DNA of 64,000 bases from positions 749,426 to 813,425 of the forward strand of contig NZ_LR131147.1 in the NCBI RefSeq assembly GCF_900626285.1. The letters run 5' to 3'. Of this stretch, positions 32,585 through 40,781 are shown piece after piece; within the stretch, counting starts at the first letter, position 1; each line of letters opens with the position of its first letter. The position numbers and the translations under genes are program-made. Under the pieces are notes generated by a model that did not search any database, was not told where the DNA came from, and worked only from the letters and a program-made list of their open reading frames with translations. The stretch comes from Intestinimonas massiliensis (ex Afouda et al. 2020) (lineage in GTDB: Bacteria; Bacillota; Clostridia; Oscillospirales; Oscillospiraceae).

Positions 32585-34336
32585 GTGTTTCAAAAAGTCC
32601 TGCGCTACACCGGACGCCACCGGAAGACCACCTACGCCTCCATTCTGGTGCTGGTGGCCGGCGTGGCCATGAGCGTGCTGCCCTATTTCTTCCTCTACCG
32701 CCTGCTGAGACCCCTGCTGACTGGGGGTAGTCTCACTTTGGAGGAAACCTTATTCAACGCCGGGGCCATGGCCCTGTGCATGGTCCTCTACGGCCTATTT
32801 TATGTGGAAGGACTGGCACTGTCCCACCGTTCTGCCTATCATACGCTGGAAAACCTCCGGCTCCATCTCCAGAGCAAGCTGGAAAAGCAGCCCCTGGGCG
32901 CGATCCAGGAGAAGGGCGTTGGAGTCTGGAAGAAGATGTTCATTGACGACATCGAGAGCATGGAGCTGTTGCTGGCTCACGCCCTGCCGGAAGGGCTGTC
33001 CAATCTGGCGGTGCCGGTGGTGGTATTTGTGGCCATGTTCCTCACGGACTGGAAGCTGGGTCTGCTTTCCCTCTGCTCCCTCCCACTGGGCGTGCTGGCT
33101 ATGGGCATGATGTACCGCTCCGGCATGAGCAAGATGGGGGACTACTACGCCGCCGGGCAGAAAATGAACAACACCATCGTGGAGTACATCAACGGCATGG
33201 AGGTAGTGAAGGTCTTCAACCGGGACGGAGAGTCCTATCACCGCTTTGAGACCGATGTAAAAAACTACCGTGATTTTACTCTGGATTGGTTCCGGGCCTG
33301 CTGGCTGTGGATGGCCCTCTACACCAGCATTTTGCCCTGCGTGGCGCTGGTGCTGCTGCCAGCCGGCGGCTATCTGGTACTCACCTGCGCCTCTACCCTG
33401 CCGGATTACGCGCTGGTATTGTGCATGTCTTTTTCCGTGGGACCGCCTCTGATCCGAGCCATGAACTTTATGTCGGTGCTGCCCCAGCTGAGCTACAAGA
33501 TTGACCAAATGGAATCTCTGTTCAATATTCCGCCCCTGAAAGAAGGAAAAACGGATTTCAACGGAAACGATTTGCAGATCCGCTTTGAGAATGTGCGGTT
33601 TTCTTATGAAAAGGACGAAGTCCTCCACGGCATCTCCTTCTCTGTCCCACAGGGAAGCCTCACTGCTTTGGTGGGAGAATCCGGCAGCGGGAAGTCGACC
33701 CTTGCCAAGCTGCTGATCCACTTTTACGATGTGACGGACGGACGCATCACGCTGGGGGGGCAAGACCTGCGAGAGATGTCCCTCGCCTCTCTGAATGAGC
33801 AGATCTCCTTCGTCGCGCAGGAGCAGTTCCTGTTCAACACCAGCCTGTTGGAGAACATCCGGCTGGGAAGACCCGGCGCCACCGACGAGGAGGTGCTGGC
33901 GGCGGCGGAACGGGCTCAATGCGGAGAGTTTCTGAAACGGCTGGAAAAAGGAATCTATACCATGGCCGGCGATGGCGGCAAAGGGCTTTCCGGCGGGGAG
34001 CGGCAGCGGATCGCCCTGGCCCGGGCGATTTTGAAGGACGCTCCCATCGTGGTGCTGGATGAGGCCACCGCTTTTTTGGACCCGGAGAATGAGGAGAAAA
34101 TGAACGCCGCCATTGCCGAGGTGATCCGGGGCAAGACGGTCATCGTCATCGCCCACCGGCTTCAGTCCATTGCAGGTGCCGATCAGATCGTGGTGCTGGA
34201 TCAGGGCAATGTGGCAGGGATTGGCCGCCACGATACATTGCGAAAGACTTGCCCCGCCTATGAAAAACTGTGGCGGGCTGCCGAGGGAGCCGCTGCCTGG
34301 CGTGTCTCTGCGGAGAAAGGAGGCGACGAGGCATGA
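32585..34336 (+). CDS. ABC transporter half, pair 3 subunit A (583 aa)
   Basis: GTG start, nine bases after AAGGAG. Six membrane helices, then Walker A GESGSGKST near residue 363 (E in place of the usual P), signature LSGGERQRIALARA and the loop VVLDEATAFLDPENE. The loop variant matches pair 1 A. The stop overlaps the start of the partner gene (ATGA). The least similar A subunit of the three by eye. Confidence 0.85.
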   Translation: MFQKVLRYTGRHRKTTYASILVLVAGVAMSVLPYFFLYRLLRPLLTGGSLTLEETLFNAGAMALCMVLYGLFYVEGLALSHRSAYHTLENLRLHLQSKLEKQPLGAIQEKGVGVWKKMFIDDIESMELLLAHALPEGLSNLAVPVVVFVAMFLTDWKLGLLSLCSLPLGVLAMGMMYRSGMSKMGDYYAAGQKMNNTIVEYINGMEVVKVFNRDGESYHRFETDVKNYRDFTLDWFRACWLWMALYTSILPCVALVLLPAGGYLVLTCASTLPDYALVLCMSFSVGPPLIRAMNFMSVLPQLSYKIDQMESLFNIPPLKEGKTDFNGNDLQIRFENVRFSYEKDEVLHGISFSVPQGSLTALVGESGSGKSTLAKLLIHFYDVTDGRITLGGQDLREMSLASLNEQISFVAQEQFLFNTSLLENIRLGRPGATDEEVLAAAERAQCGEFLKRLEKGIYTMAGDGGKGLSGGERQRIALARAILKDAPIVVLDEATAFLDPENEEKMNAAIAEVIRGKTVIVIAHRLQSIAGADQIVVLDQGNVAGIGRHDTLRKTCPAYEKLWRAAEGAAAWRVSAEKGGDEA

Positions 34337-36072
34337 TCGCGCTGATGAAACGAATCCTGTCCGTATCCGGCCCCTATCAGGGGCGGATCAAGCTGGCCTT
34401 TGTCTTTGCGTTCCTGAAGTCCATGCTGTCCAAGGCCCCCATCGGTCTGTCCTTCTTGGCCCTGAGCGCTTTTCTCCAGGGAACCATGACGGCACGGCTG
34501 TGCCTGTGGCTGGCGGTGGGCACGGTGGGCTGCGTTCTGCTGGAGTGCCTGTGCCAGAACATCGCCGACCGGCTCCAGGCCGCGGCGGGCTATATGGTAT
34601 TCGCCGATCTGCGCATGGAGCTGGGACGGCATCTGCGCCGCCTGCCCATGGGCTATTTCACAGAGGGCAACATCGGCAAAATCAGTTCCGTTCTGTCCAC
34701 CGACATGGTGTTCATTGAGGAGAACTGTATGCACGACATTGCCAACATGATGAGCTATACCTTTGCCCAAGCCATTCTTGTGCTGTGGCTGGCCTTCCTG
34801 AATCCCTGGCTGGGACTGGCCGCCTTGGTGGTGGTAGGGATCATTTGGCAGCTGGGCCGCGCTTCCCTGGGGAGCACCCTGGCTCACTCTGATGTCCGAC
34901 AGGAGCAGAGCGAGGCTCTCACACGGGCAGTGCTGGACTATGTGGAGGGCATTGGTATTGCCAAGACCTTCAACCTGCTGGGAGAGCGTTCCGAGCAACT
35001 CACCGAAAATTTCGCCCGGAGCCGCAAGGTCAGCATCGAGTTCGAGGAGAGCCAGGCTCCCTGGATGCGGGCCCTCTATCTGGTGTGCGGTCTGGGCTCG
35101 GTGCTGATAATCCCCCTGTCACTCTGGCTCTATGGCCGTGGGCAGCTCTCCATCACCTTTCTGCTGGGTGTCTTGCTCTTCGTCTTTGACCTCTTCGGCC
35201 CCATTAAAGCGCTCTATAGTCAAGCCACCCGCCTGACGGTGATGAACGCCTGCATGGACCGGATCGAGGCGGTACTGGCCCAGCCAGAACTACCTGACCG
35301 GGGCCGGGAGACCTTACCCAAAGCCGGCGGTGCCCCGGAGGTGGAGTTCCGAAATGTCACCTTCGCCTACGGGGAGAAAGAGGTACTGCATGATGTCTCT
35401 TTCACACTGGAGAAAAACCGGATGCTGGCCCTGGTGGGGCCCTCTGGCGGCGGCAAGAGTACGGTAGCCAACCTGCTTTCCCGGTTCTGGGATGTGAAAC
35501 AGGGGCAGGTTCTGGTACGGGGCAGGGACATCCGTGATATTCCTCTCTCTGATCTGATGGACCAGATCTCCATGGTGTTCCAGCGGGTCTATCTTTTCCA
35601 GGATACCGTCTATAACAATATCGCCATGGGACGGACAGACGCCACACGGGAGGAGGTCTATGAGGCAGCCAGGAAAGCCCGATGCTATGACTTCATCATG
35701 GAACTGCCCGACGGCTTTGACACTGTTATCGGCGAAGGTGGAGCCAGCCTATCCGGCGGAGAGCGGCAGCGGATCTCCATTGCCCGCTGCATTCTGAAGG
35801 ATGCTCCCATCGTCATTCTGGATGAGTCCACTGCCAGCGTGGACGCCGACAATGAGAGCTACATCCAGGAGGCCATCACCCAACTGTGCCGGGGCAAGAC
35901 CCTGCTGGTCATTGCCCACCGGCTCAATACCATTCGCCACGCCGATGAGATCCTGGTTATCGACCAGGGGCGCATCGTTCAGGCCGGCGACCACGACAAA
36001 CTTATGGCGGAGGAGGGCATTTACCGCCGCTTCATCACCGCCCGCTCCAATCCCACCGGTTGGTGCCGGTAA
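34333..36072 (+). CDS. ABC transporter half, pair 3 subunit B (579 aa)
   Basis: Starts at ATG 34333 overlapping the stop of subunit A. Walker A GPSGGGKST near residue 368, signature LSGGERQRISIARC, Walker B VILDESTASVDADNE (S and DADNE instead of A and DPENE). PMGYFTEGNIGKISSVLST in the first cytoplasmic loop parallels the other B subunits. A terminator follows. Confidence 0.85.
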   Translation: MIALMKRILSVSGPYQGRIKLAFVFAFLKSMLSKAPIGLSFLALSAFLQGTMTARLCLWLAVGTVGCVLLECLCQNIADRLQAAAGYMVFADLRMELGRHLRRLPMGYFTEGNIGKISSVLSTDMVFIEENCMHDIANMMSYTFAQAILVLWLAFLNPWLGLAALVVVGIIWQLGRASLGSTLAHSDVRQEQSEALTRAVLDYVEGIGIAKTFNLLGERSEQLTENFARSRKVSIEFEESQAPWMRALYLVCGLGSVLIIPLSLWLYGRGQLSITFLLGVLLFVFDLFGPIKALYSQATRLTVMNACMDRIEAVLAQPELPDRGRETLPKAGGAPEVEFRNVTFAYGEKEVLHDVSFTLEKNRMLALVGPSGGGKSTVANLLSRFWDVKQGQVLVRGRDIRDIPLSDLMDQISMVFQRVYLFQDTVYNNIAMGRTDATREEVYEAARKARCYDFIMELPDGFDTVIGEGGASLSGGERQRISIARCILKDAPIVILDESTASVDADNESYIQEAITQLCRGKTLLVIAHRLNTIRHADEILVIDQGRIVQAGDHDKLMAEEGIYRRFITARSNPTGWCR

Positions 36073-36096
36073 ACACAGTGAGCCGAACGAAACGGA

Positions 36097-36130
36097 AAGA
36101 ATGGCCGGGAGATGTATCCCGGTCATTCTT
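36097..36130 (+). terminator. terminator of ABC pair 3
   Basis: AAGAATGGCCGGGA and TCCCGGTCATTCTT form a 14-bp stem with one G-U pair and a six-base loop, 25 bases after the stop. Confidence 0.7.
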
Positions 36131-36190
36131 CGTTCTCGCTTCTTCCCTTGATTTATCCCAGAGAACATGCAAAACCAATATGGCGGCATC

Positions 36191-36239
36191 TTGCAATTTC
36201 GTGCGACAAAGAGTATGATGTAGTTAGCAATCGCTAACC
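36191..36239 (+). promoter_or_regulatory. promoter with DtxR-type box for the methyltransferase unit
   Basis: TTGCAA (36191-36196), 17-base spacer, TATGAT (36214-36219), then AGTTAGCAATCGCTAACC (36222-36239) over the start-site region. Confidence 0.8.
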
Positions 36240-36261
36240 ATCATTGAGGTGACCATATTGT

Positions 36262-36948
36262 ATGGATGACAACAAGCAGTTTTGGGAGCGGTTTTCACGG
36301 CATTACTCCGGTTTCATGCGCCGCTCTCAGACAACCTATCAGCAGATATGCAAAGCAATGCGCCCTTTTCTGAAACGGGACATGGATGTGCTGGAGTTGG
36401 CCTGCGGAACTGGTCAGCTGTCCGTGCCGCTTTCTCCATGTGTCCGGAGCTGGGAGGCAACCGACTTTTCAGCTGAAATGATCCGTCAGGCCAAAAAGCA
36501 GGTGCATTCGTCTCGGCTCCATTTCTCCGTCCAGGACGCCACCAAGCTGCCCTACGGCCCGGAGAGCTTCGATGCGGTCGTGATCTCCAACGCCCTCCAT
36601 GTCATGCCTCACCCCGAAAAAGCTCTGGTGGAAGCCTGGCGGGTTCTGAAGCCGGGGGGATGGCTGTTCGCCCCCACCTTTGTCTGGGGCAAAAGCCGCA
36701 GCGCCAGACTCCGGCTCTGGTTCATGGGGCTGTCCGGCTTTCGGGTATACCATGTCTGGACTGCCGGGGAGCTGATGGCATACCTGTCCGAGTGCGGCTA
36801 TTCCATCGTTCGCCATCAGCTTCTCGGAAGTTCGTTGGCGCCGCTGTGCTGTCTGATAGCCAGGAAGATCCCGGATGAACGGACTGCGGCACGGCAGACC
36901 ACCATCCGGTCCGCGCAGCTCAATCATACTAAAGTCAAGGAGGAATGA
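36262..36948 (+). CDS. class I SAM-dependent methyltransferase (228 aa)
   Basis: Rossmann-fold methyltransferase of the UbiE/Methyltransf_11 type: motif I LELACGTGQ at residues 45-53, acidic ATDFS after strand 2, motif IV SFDAVVISNALHV, and the ALVEAWRVLKPGGWL segment. The C-terminal third is hydrophobic (LRLWFMGLSGFRVYHVW), suggesting membrane or lipid contact. First gene of a unit with the HMA-domain protein and a small membrane protein, under a DtxR-type box. The substrate is unknown. Confidence 0.8.
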   Translation: MDDNKQFWERFSRHYSGFMRRSQTTYQQICKAMRPFLKRDMDVLELACGTGQLSVPLSPCVRSWEATDFSAEMIRQAKKQVHSSRLHFSVQDATKLPYGPESFDAVVISNALHVMPHPEKALVEAWRVLKPGGWLFAPTFVWGKSRSARLRLWFMGLSGFRVYHVWTAGELMAYLSECGYSIVRHQLLGSSLAPLCCLIARKIPDERTAARQTTIRSAQLNHTKVKEE

Positions 36949-36954
36949 GAAATT

Positions 36955-37200
36955 ATGTGGAAGTACACAGTGGAAGTCAACGGAATGGTGTGCGGGATGT
37001 GCGAGGCCCATGTCAATGACGCCGTGCGCAAAGTCTGCCCGGTCAAAAAGGTGAGTTCTTCCCGAAGCAAAAACCAGACCGTGATCCTCTCTGAAACGGA
37101 GCTGGACACGGAGGCTGTTATGAACGCCATTCGCAGCACGGGGTATGAGGTCGGAGCGATCCAGAAGGAGCCGTACAAAAAAAGAGGACTATTCGGTTGA
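36955..37200 (+). CDS. heavy-metal-associated (HMA) domain protein (81 aa)
   Basis: A single ferredoxin-like HMA domain with the metal-binding loop GMVCGMC (Cys13, Cys16), as in copper chaperones. Preceded by AAGGAGG and lying six bases after the methyltransferase stop. Small cytoplasmic metal carriers of this kind pass Cu(I) or similar metals to P-type ATPases; one such ATPase is encoded at 40782. The basic tail (KEPYKKRGLFG) is unusual for a stand-alone chaperone. Confidence 0.8.
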   Translation: MWKYTVEVNGMVCGMCEAHVNDAVRKVCPVKKVSSSRSKNQTVILSETELDTEAVMNAIRSTGYEVGAIQKEPYKKRGLFG

Positions 37201-37237
37201 GTTCGTTGGCGGCAGCGGTCAGAAAAGAGGCGTGAAT

Positions 37238-37381
37238 ATGAACACGGCAATGCAGTCGTTTGGATATGGATTAGCGGCTCTGCTGTTTTGCATCGCTATT
37301 TTTAGCGTGTGCCATAAAATCAAAAAAGCCGCCCGAAAGGTTTTGAAAAGCCAGCAGACACATAAGGATGAGCTGCCGTAA
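37238..37381 (+). CDS. small single-pass membrane protein (47 aa)
   Basis: One hydrophobic helix (YGLAALLFCIAIFSVCHKIK) with a basic tail. AGAGG lies seven bases before its ATG. It follows the HMA gene at 37 bases and is probably in the same transcript, which ends at the terminator 37470-37497. Function unknown. Confidence 0.55.
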   Translation: MNTAMQSFGYGLAALLFCIAIFSVCHKIKKAARKVLKSQQTHKDELP

Positions 37382-37469
37382 GCGTTTGGAGCTATGGAGC
37401 AGGTACGCTTGGCGGTGAACTTACACAGCAGGTCGCTCCTGATTTAAAAGCGCAGATCACATAAAAATG

Positions 37470-37497
37470 AGGTGGAGGCCATATCAAGGCTCCACCT
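37470..37497. terminator. terminator-like hairpin
   Basis: AGGTGGAG and CTCCACCT form an 8-bp stem, flanked by AAAAATG and TATTTG, between the HMA unit and the convergent regulator gene. Confidence 0.6.
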
Positions 37498-37579
37498 TAT
37501 TTGATATCCCGTGCCAAATGGCAGGTATTCACTTATCGCATTGCTGCTCGATAGCAAAGTCCGCCAAATTTGCATAGGC

Positions 37580-37975
37580 TCATTGCCCGTGCGCATCTTC
37601 CCGCATTTTCGTTACCTGCTCCAAGTGCGCCTGCACCGCCGCGAAGGATTTTTCGCTGATCACATGCTCGATCCGGCAGGCATCCTCGGTCGCAGTCTCC
37701 TCGTCCACGCCCAATTCCATCAGCATCTGGCTCAACACCGTGTGGCGGGTATACATCGTCTTAGCAATGGCAAGCCCGGTCTCCGTCAGGGTGATCGCTC
37801 CGTCAGCATCCACATTCACATATCCGTCCTTTTTCAGAATGGACATGGCTCTGCTGACGCTGGGCTTGGTAAAGCCCAACCGCTCTCCCACATCGATAGC
37901 CCGAACAAAGGTGCTGTTCTGTGAGAGAATATAAATGGTTTCCAGATACATCTGGCCAGACTCGTGAATCGCCAT
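37580..37975 (-). CDS. DtxR/MntR-family metal-dependent repressor (131 aa)
   Basis: A complete two-domain member: winged-helix DNA-binding domain (YLETIYILSQNSTFVRAIDV, then GFTKPSVSRAMSILKKDGYV) and metal-binding/dimerisation domain (EDACRIEHVISEKSF, where Cys/Glu/His are ligand positions in this family). No C-terminal SH3-like domain, so MntR-like in length. It is the only intact copy in the window; two damaged relatives lie at 14130 and 17438. Best candidate for the protein that binds the eight 18-bp palindromes. Which metal it senses is not decided by sequence. Confidence 0.85.
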   Translation of the reverse strand: MAIHESGQMYLETIYILSQNSTFVRAIDVGERLGFTKPSVSRAMSILKKDGYVNVDADGAITLTETGLAIAKTMYTRHTVLSQMLMELGVDEETATEDACRIEHVISEKSFAAVQAHLEQVTKMREDAHGQ

Positions 37976-38065
37976 AGGAACCTCCAAAAAACGGGCGTTT
38001 TGCTTATTATAACACAGGCGTCCGACAAGCGCCATTTTTTCTGTCAGCAAAATCCGTTCGTCCTC

Positions 38066-38166
38066 TTGACAAGCGAATTTGCCCTGTATATAATTGCATT
38101 AGTTAGCTACCGCTAACCAAGAGGCGGCAGCTATATATTCGACACTTTAGTTAGCTATTGCTAACC
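38066..38166 (+). promoter_or_regulatory. consensus promoter with two DtxR-type boxes
   Basis: TTGACA (38066-38071), 17-base spacer, TATAAT (38089-38094), a perfect sigma-A promoter, then AGTTAGCTACCGCTAACC (38101-38118) and AGTTAGCTATTGCTAACC (38149-38166). The only unit with two boxes, implying especially tight repression. Confidence 0.85.
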
Positions 38167-38237
38167 GTGTTTACTGTCCGTTTTTTCATTTTGCCGTACA
38201 GTCTTCGCATGGACATGATTTTGTGAGGGAAACGCCT

Positions 38238-38789
38238 ATGTCAGAGGATCTGCTGATTCGTCACTGTTCTCCCACCCTGGCCGGAATCAAGACGGGAAAT
38301 CTCTTTTCCTGCGCCTGCCCCAGCCGGAAGGATCTGACGCGAGACTTGTGCCGGCTGAACAAGAAACTGGTGCCCAAGGGCATCCGCATTCTGCCGCTCC
38401 GGGTTTGCAAAGGCCGCGCTTTGATTTACGCCTACCGGCCCAATGCGCTGGAGAGCGATCTGACCGATCACCGCGCCAGAGCCGTGCTTCTGAAATACGG
38501 CTATGTGCCGGAAAACCCCAATGGCTGCGTGGTTCACCTCATCCGCCGACTCCGGAGTGAGGGGGAATTCCCCCATGAGATCGGCCTGTTTTTGAGCTAT
38601 CCGCCGGAGGATGTGCTGGGCTTCATCTGCAATCGGGCGTGTAATCACAAGTGCGTGGGCTGCTGGAAGGTCTACGGCGACGAACAGGCCTCCAAAAACA
38701 TCTTTGAAAAATACGAGATGTGCAGCAAAATCTACTCCCGGCAGTGGCAGCAAGGGAAATCCATCGAGCAGCTCACCGTGGCTGGTTGA
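38238..38789 (+). CDS. DUF3793 family protein (183 aa)
   Basis: Starts at ATG 38238 after GAGGGA. It resembles DUF3793: an N-terminal HCSPTLAGIKTGNLFSC segment, the LRVCKGRALIYAYRP strand, then IGLFLSYPPEDVLGFICNRA and a cysteine-containing KCVGCWKVYGD loop. The family is often paired with flavodoxin in clostridia, as here, and its biochemical role is unknown to me. The double DtxR-type box makes it an iron- or manganese-starvation protein by inference. Confidence 0.8.
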   Translation: MSEDLLIRHCSPTLAGIKTGNLFSCACPSRKDLTRDLCRLNKKLVPKGIRILPLRVCKGRALIYAYRPNALESDLTDHRARAVLLKYGYVPENPNGCVVHLIRRLRSEGEFPHEIGLFLSYPPEDVLGFICNRACNHKCVGCWKVYGDEQASKNIFEKYEMCSKIYSRQWQQGKSIEQLTVAG

Positions 38790-38834
38790 TGTTTCTACCA
38801 TAACAAATCCAGAAAGAAAGGTCGCTAAAGTCTT

Positions 38835-39257
38835 ATGAGTAAAGTTGCAGTTGTGTATTGGAGCGGCACGGGAAACACCGAGACCATGGCCATGGCGGTG
38901 GCCGAAGGCGCCAAGGGCAAGGGCGCCGAGGTGTCTGTGATTGCTGCCGCGGAGTTCTCTCCGGAGCAGGTCGGCGAGTATTCCGCCATCGCTTTCGGCT
39001 GCCCCTCCATGGGGTCGGAGCAGCTGGAGGAGAGCGAGTTCGAGCCTATGTTCACCGCCTGTGAGGGCAGGCTGAGCGGGAAGAACATCGCTCTGTTCGG
39101 CTCCTACGGCTGGGGGGACGGCGAATGGATGCGCAGCTGGGAGTCCCGCTGCAACGACGACGGCGCCAATCTGGCCTGTGAGAGCGTGATCTGCAACGAG
39201 GCTCCGGACGATGACGCTCTGGCGGCCTGCCGCGAGCTGGGCGCGTCGCTGGCCTGA
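38835..39257 (+). CDS. flavodoxin (140 aa)
   Basis: Short-chain flavodoxin with the FMN phosphate loop SGTGNTETMA at residues 10-19, and the GCPSMGSEQLEE and FGSYGWGDGEW flavin-binding loops. Flavodoxins replace ferredoxin as electron carriers when iron is short, which fits the DtxR-type boxes upstream and the co-transcribed DUF3793 gene. A terminator follows. Confidence 0.9.
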   Translation: MSKVAVVYWSGTGNTETMAMAVAEGAKGKGAEVSVIAAAEFSPEQVGEYSAIAFGCPSMGSEQLEESEFEPMFTACEGRLSGKNIALFGSYGWGDGEWMRSWESRCNDDGANLACESVICNEAPDDDALAACRELGASLA

Positions 39258-39269
39258 CAAAAGCACCGC

Positions 39270-39301
39270 AGAAGGCAGGAGGCGCTTGTCTCCTGCCTTC
39301 T
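39270..39301 (+). terminator. terminator of the flavodoxin unit
   Basis: AGAAGGCAGGAG and CTCCTGCCTTCT form a perfect 12-bp stem with an eight-base loop, 13 bases past the flavodoxin stop. Confidence 0.8.
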
Positions 39302-39366
39302 CTCTGGTTCCCCGGTCAGCATAGGTAAAACCAATTTCGAACCCAGAAAAACAGGTCGTGAGAAAT

Positions 39367-40287
39367 ATGCTGAAAGAATACTTATTGAGGCAGGGCTCCG
39401 GCACGGGCCGTTGGGGCCACGGTATGCCAGGGGTAGAAATCTGCCGCTTTTCCTTGCCGGAGCCGGAACAGGAACCTCTGCGGTCTGTCCCAGTGTGCGG
39501 CGCACCGCTCCAGTTTGAGGTGCTGTTCTGCATGACTGGCCGCCTTACTGTCCGAGCGTTACAGGGTGCTTCCTGCATGGTGGAGGCTCCGGGGATCTTC
39601 CTCCTCTCCGACAGCTCCGCTCTCCGCTCGTGTCAGTGTAGCGGAAACCTGTGCGGCGTTTTGATTGCCGTAGACGCCAAAGCCGCAAAAGAAAGCCTTG
39701 TGACGGTCTGCTCCACCCTGGGGATGAGGTTGGACACCAGGATCGTCAAGGAGAAGATGACGGCGAGGAACGGCTGCATGGCCCTGTGCGGCACACCTTG
39801 GACGCAGTCATTTTTTGAAACGGTTCGCTATCTGTCTGAGCAGGAGCAGGAACGCTACTGTGTTTTCAAGTCGGTGGAACTGCTGTATCTGCTCTGCACC
39901 GAGGTATCTGAATCGAATGGCTCTCTCTCCGGCTCAGGCTGCCCAGTATCCCACAGTCTGTTGGAAGTCAAGGCATACATCCAGACGCATCTGTCTGATA
40001 AGCTTACCATTGCGTTCCTCTGCAAACAGTTTTCGCTTTCCCCGACCTTCTTGAAAGAAGGGTTCCGCCGCGCCTATGGCATGCCGATTCACAGCTTTTT
40101 GGTTCAACAGCGCCTCCGACGGGCACAGGAGCTGATCTGCACCACCCGGATGCCCATTCAGCAAATTGCGCAGGCTGTGGGGTATGAGGGTATGAGCCAG
40201 TTCAACGCAGCGTTCAAGCGGGAGTATGGCATGACTCCCGGCCAGTACAGAAAAATGTCGGAAACCGCAACTCTGCGTCCGTTTTGA
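39367..40287 (+). CDS. AraC-family regulator (306 aa)
   Basis: An N-terminal sensor domain of about 190 residues, then two HTH motifs: LTIAFLCKQFSLSPTFLKEG and PIQQIAQAVGYEGMSQFNAA, ending in the conserved YGMTPGQYRK. AraC regulators of this layout (YbtA is the known example) activate siderophore-uptake genes, so control of the neighbouring ABC pairs is plausible. The start is uncertain: a GTG at 39358 is also in frame and neither has a strong ribosome site. Confidence 0.8.
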   Translation: MLKEYLLRQGSGTGRWGHGMPGVEICRFSLPEPEQEPLRSVPVCGAPLQFEVLFCMTGRLTVRALQGASCMVEAPGIFLLSDSSALRSCQCSGNLCGVLIAVDAKAAKESLVTVCSTLGMRLDTRIVKEKMTARNGCMALCGTPWTQSFFETVRYLSEQEQERYCVFKSVELLYLLCTEVSESNGSLSGSGCPVSHSLLEVKAYIQTHLSDKLTIAFLCKQFSLSPTFLKEGFRRAYGMPIHSFLVQQRLRRAQELICTTRMPIQQIAQAVGYEGMSQFNAAFKREYGMTPGQYRKMSETATLRPF

Positions 40288-40357
40288 CAGCGACAAACAC
40301 CCACGGTTTCTGCTACAATAATCAGACATCCCAAAGCATTCAGAAGGAGTGACAGCG

Positions 40358-40438
40358 ATGAAACAGCATCGTTTTTGGGCGTGGGGCGCTGTGATCTGCA
40401 TGATTATGGTCATGGTCACCGGCTACAAACGGAAATAA
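40358..40438 (+). CDS. 26-residue membrane peptide in the P-type ATPase operon
   Basis: One short hydrophobic helix between basic ends (MKQHRFW...GYKRK). AAGGAG lies nine bases before its ATG and the next gene begins 18 bases after its stop. Its length is too small for routine annotation, but the ribosome site, the composition and the spacing support it. Possibly a regulator or accessory subunit of the ATPase encoded downstream. Confidence 0.5.
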   Translation: MKQHRFWAWGAVICMIMVMVTGYKRK

Positions 40439-40456
40439 GGGAAAGGAAGGATCACA

Positions 40457-40729
40457 ATGAGCGTTTATACGAAACTTGCCTGCTTTGCGGGTGGTGCGTT
40501 GTTTGGTTCTTTTGGCATCAAGCTGCTGTCCAGCAAGGATGCCAAGAAAGCCTATGTCCATGTCACGGCTGCCGGCCTGCGGATGAAGGATTCGGTCATG
40601 GGGACTGTGACCACGGTGCAGGAAAACGCCGCGGACATTCTGGCCTCCGCCAAGGAGCTGAATGAGGACCGGGCTGCGAAGGAAGCGGAGGAAGCCGCCG
40701 CTGCCAATCTGGAGAGCGAAGAAGCCTGA
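40457..40729 (+). CDS. DUF6110-like small membrane-associated protein (90 aa)
   Basis: A short N-terminal hydrophobic segment (ACFAGGALFGSFGIKLL) is followed by a region that reads as amphipathic helix and an acidic, alanine-rich tail. In my memory this pattern corresponds to DUF6110, which recurs directly upstream of heavy-metal P-type ATPases of the type found here. GGAAAGGA precedes the ATG. Confidence 0.65.
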   Translation: MSVYTKLACFAGGALFGSFGIKLLSSKDAKKAYVHVTAAGLRMKDSVMGTVTTVQENAADILASAKELNEDRAAKEAEEAAAANLESEEA

Positions 40730-40736
40730 TTGACCC

Positions 40737-40761
40737 AGAGGGAGCCGCCAGCGGCTCCCTC
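40737..40761 (+). terminator. hairpin between DUF6110-like gene and P-type ATPase
   Basis: AGAGGGAGCC and GGCTCCCTCT form a 10-bp stem followed by TTTCG. It lies just before the ATPase ribosome site, so it may attenuate transcription or protect the upstream message. Confidence 0.6.
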
Positions 40762-40781
40762 TTTTCGTGAAGGAGGAACCT

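Noticed and set aside
32795..34231. 478-codon open frame on the minus strand, opposite the pair 3 A subunit
   Set aside because: Same reason: the complementary strand encodes a complete ABC half-transporter with overlapping partner gene.
38241..39578. 445-codon minus-strand frame across DUF3793, flavodoxin and the AraC start
   Set aside because: It covers three well-supported plus-strand genes and a promoter-to-terminator unit, and has no recognisable motif.
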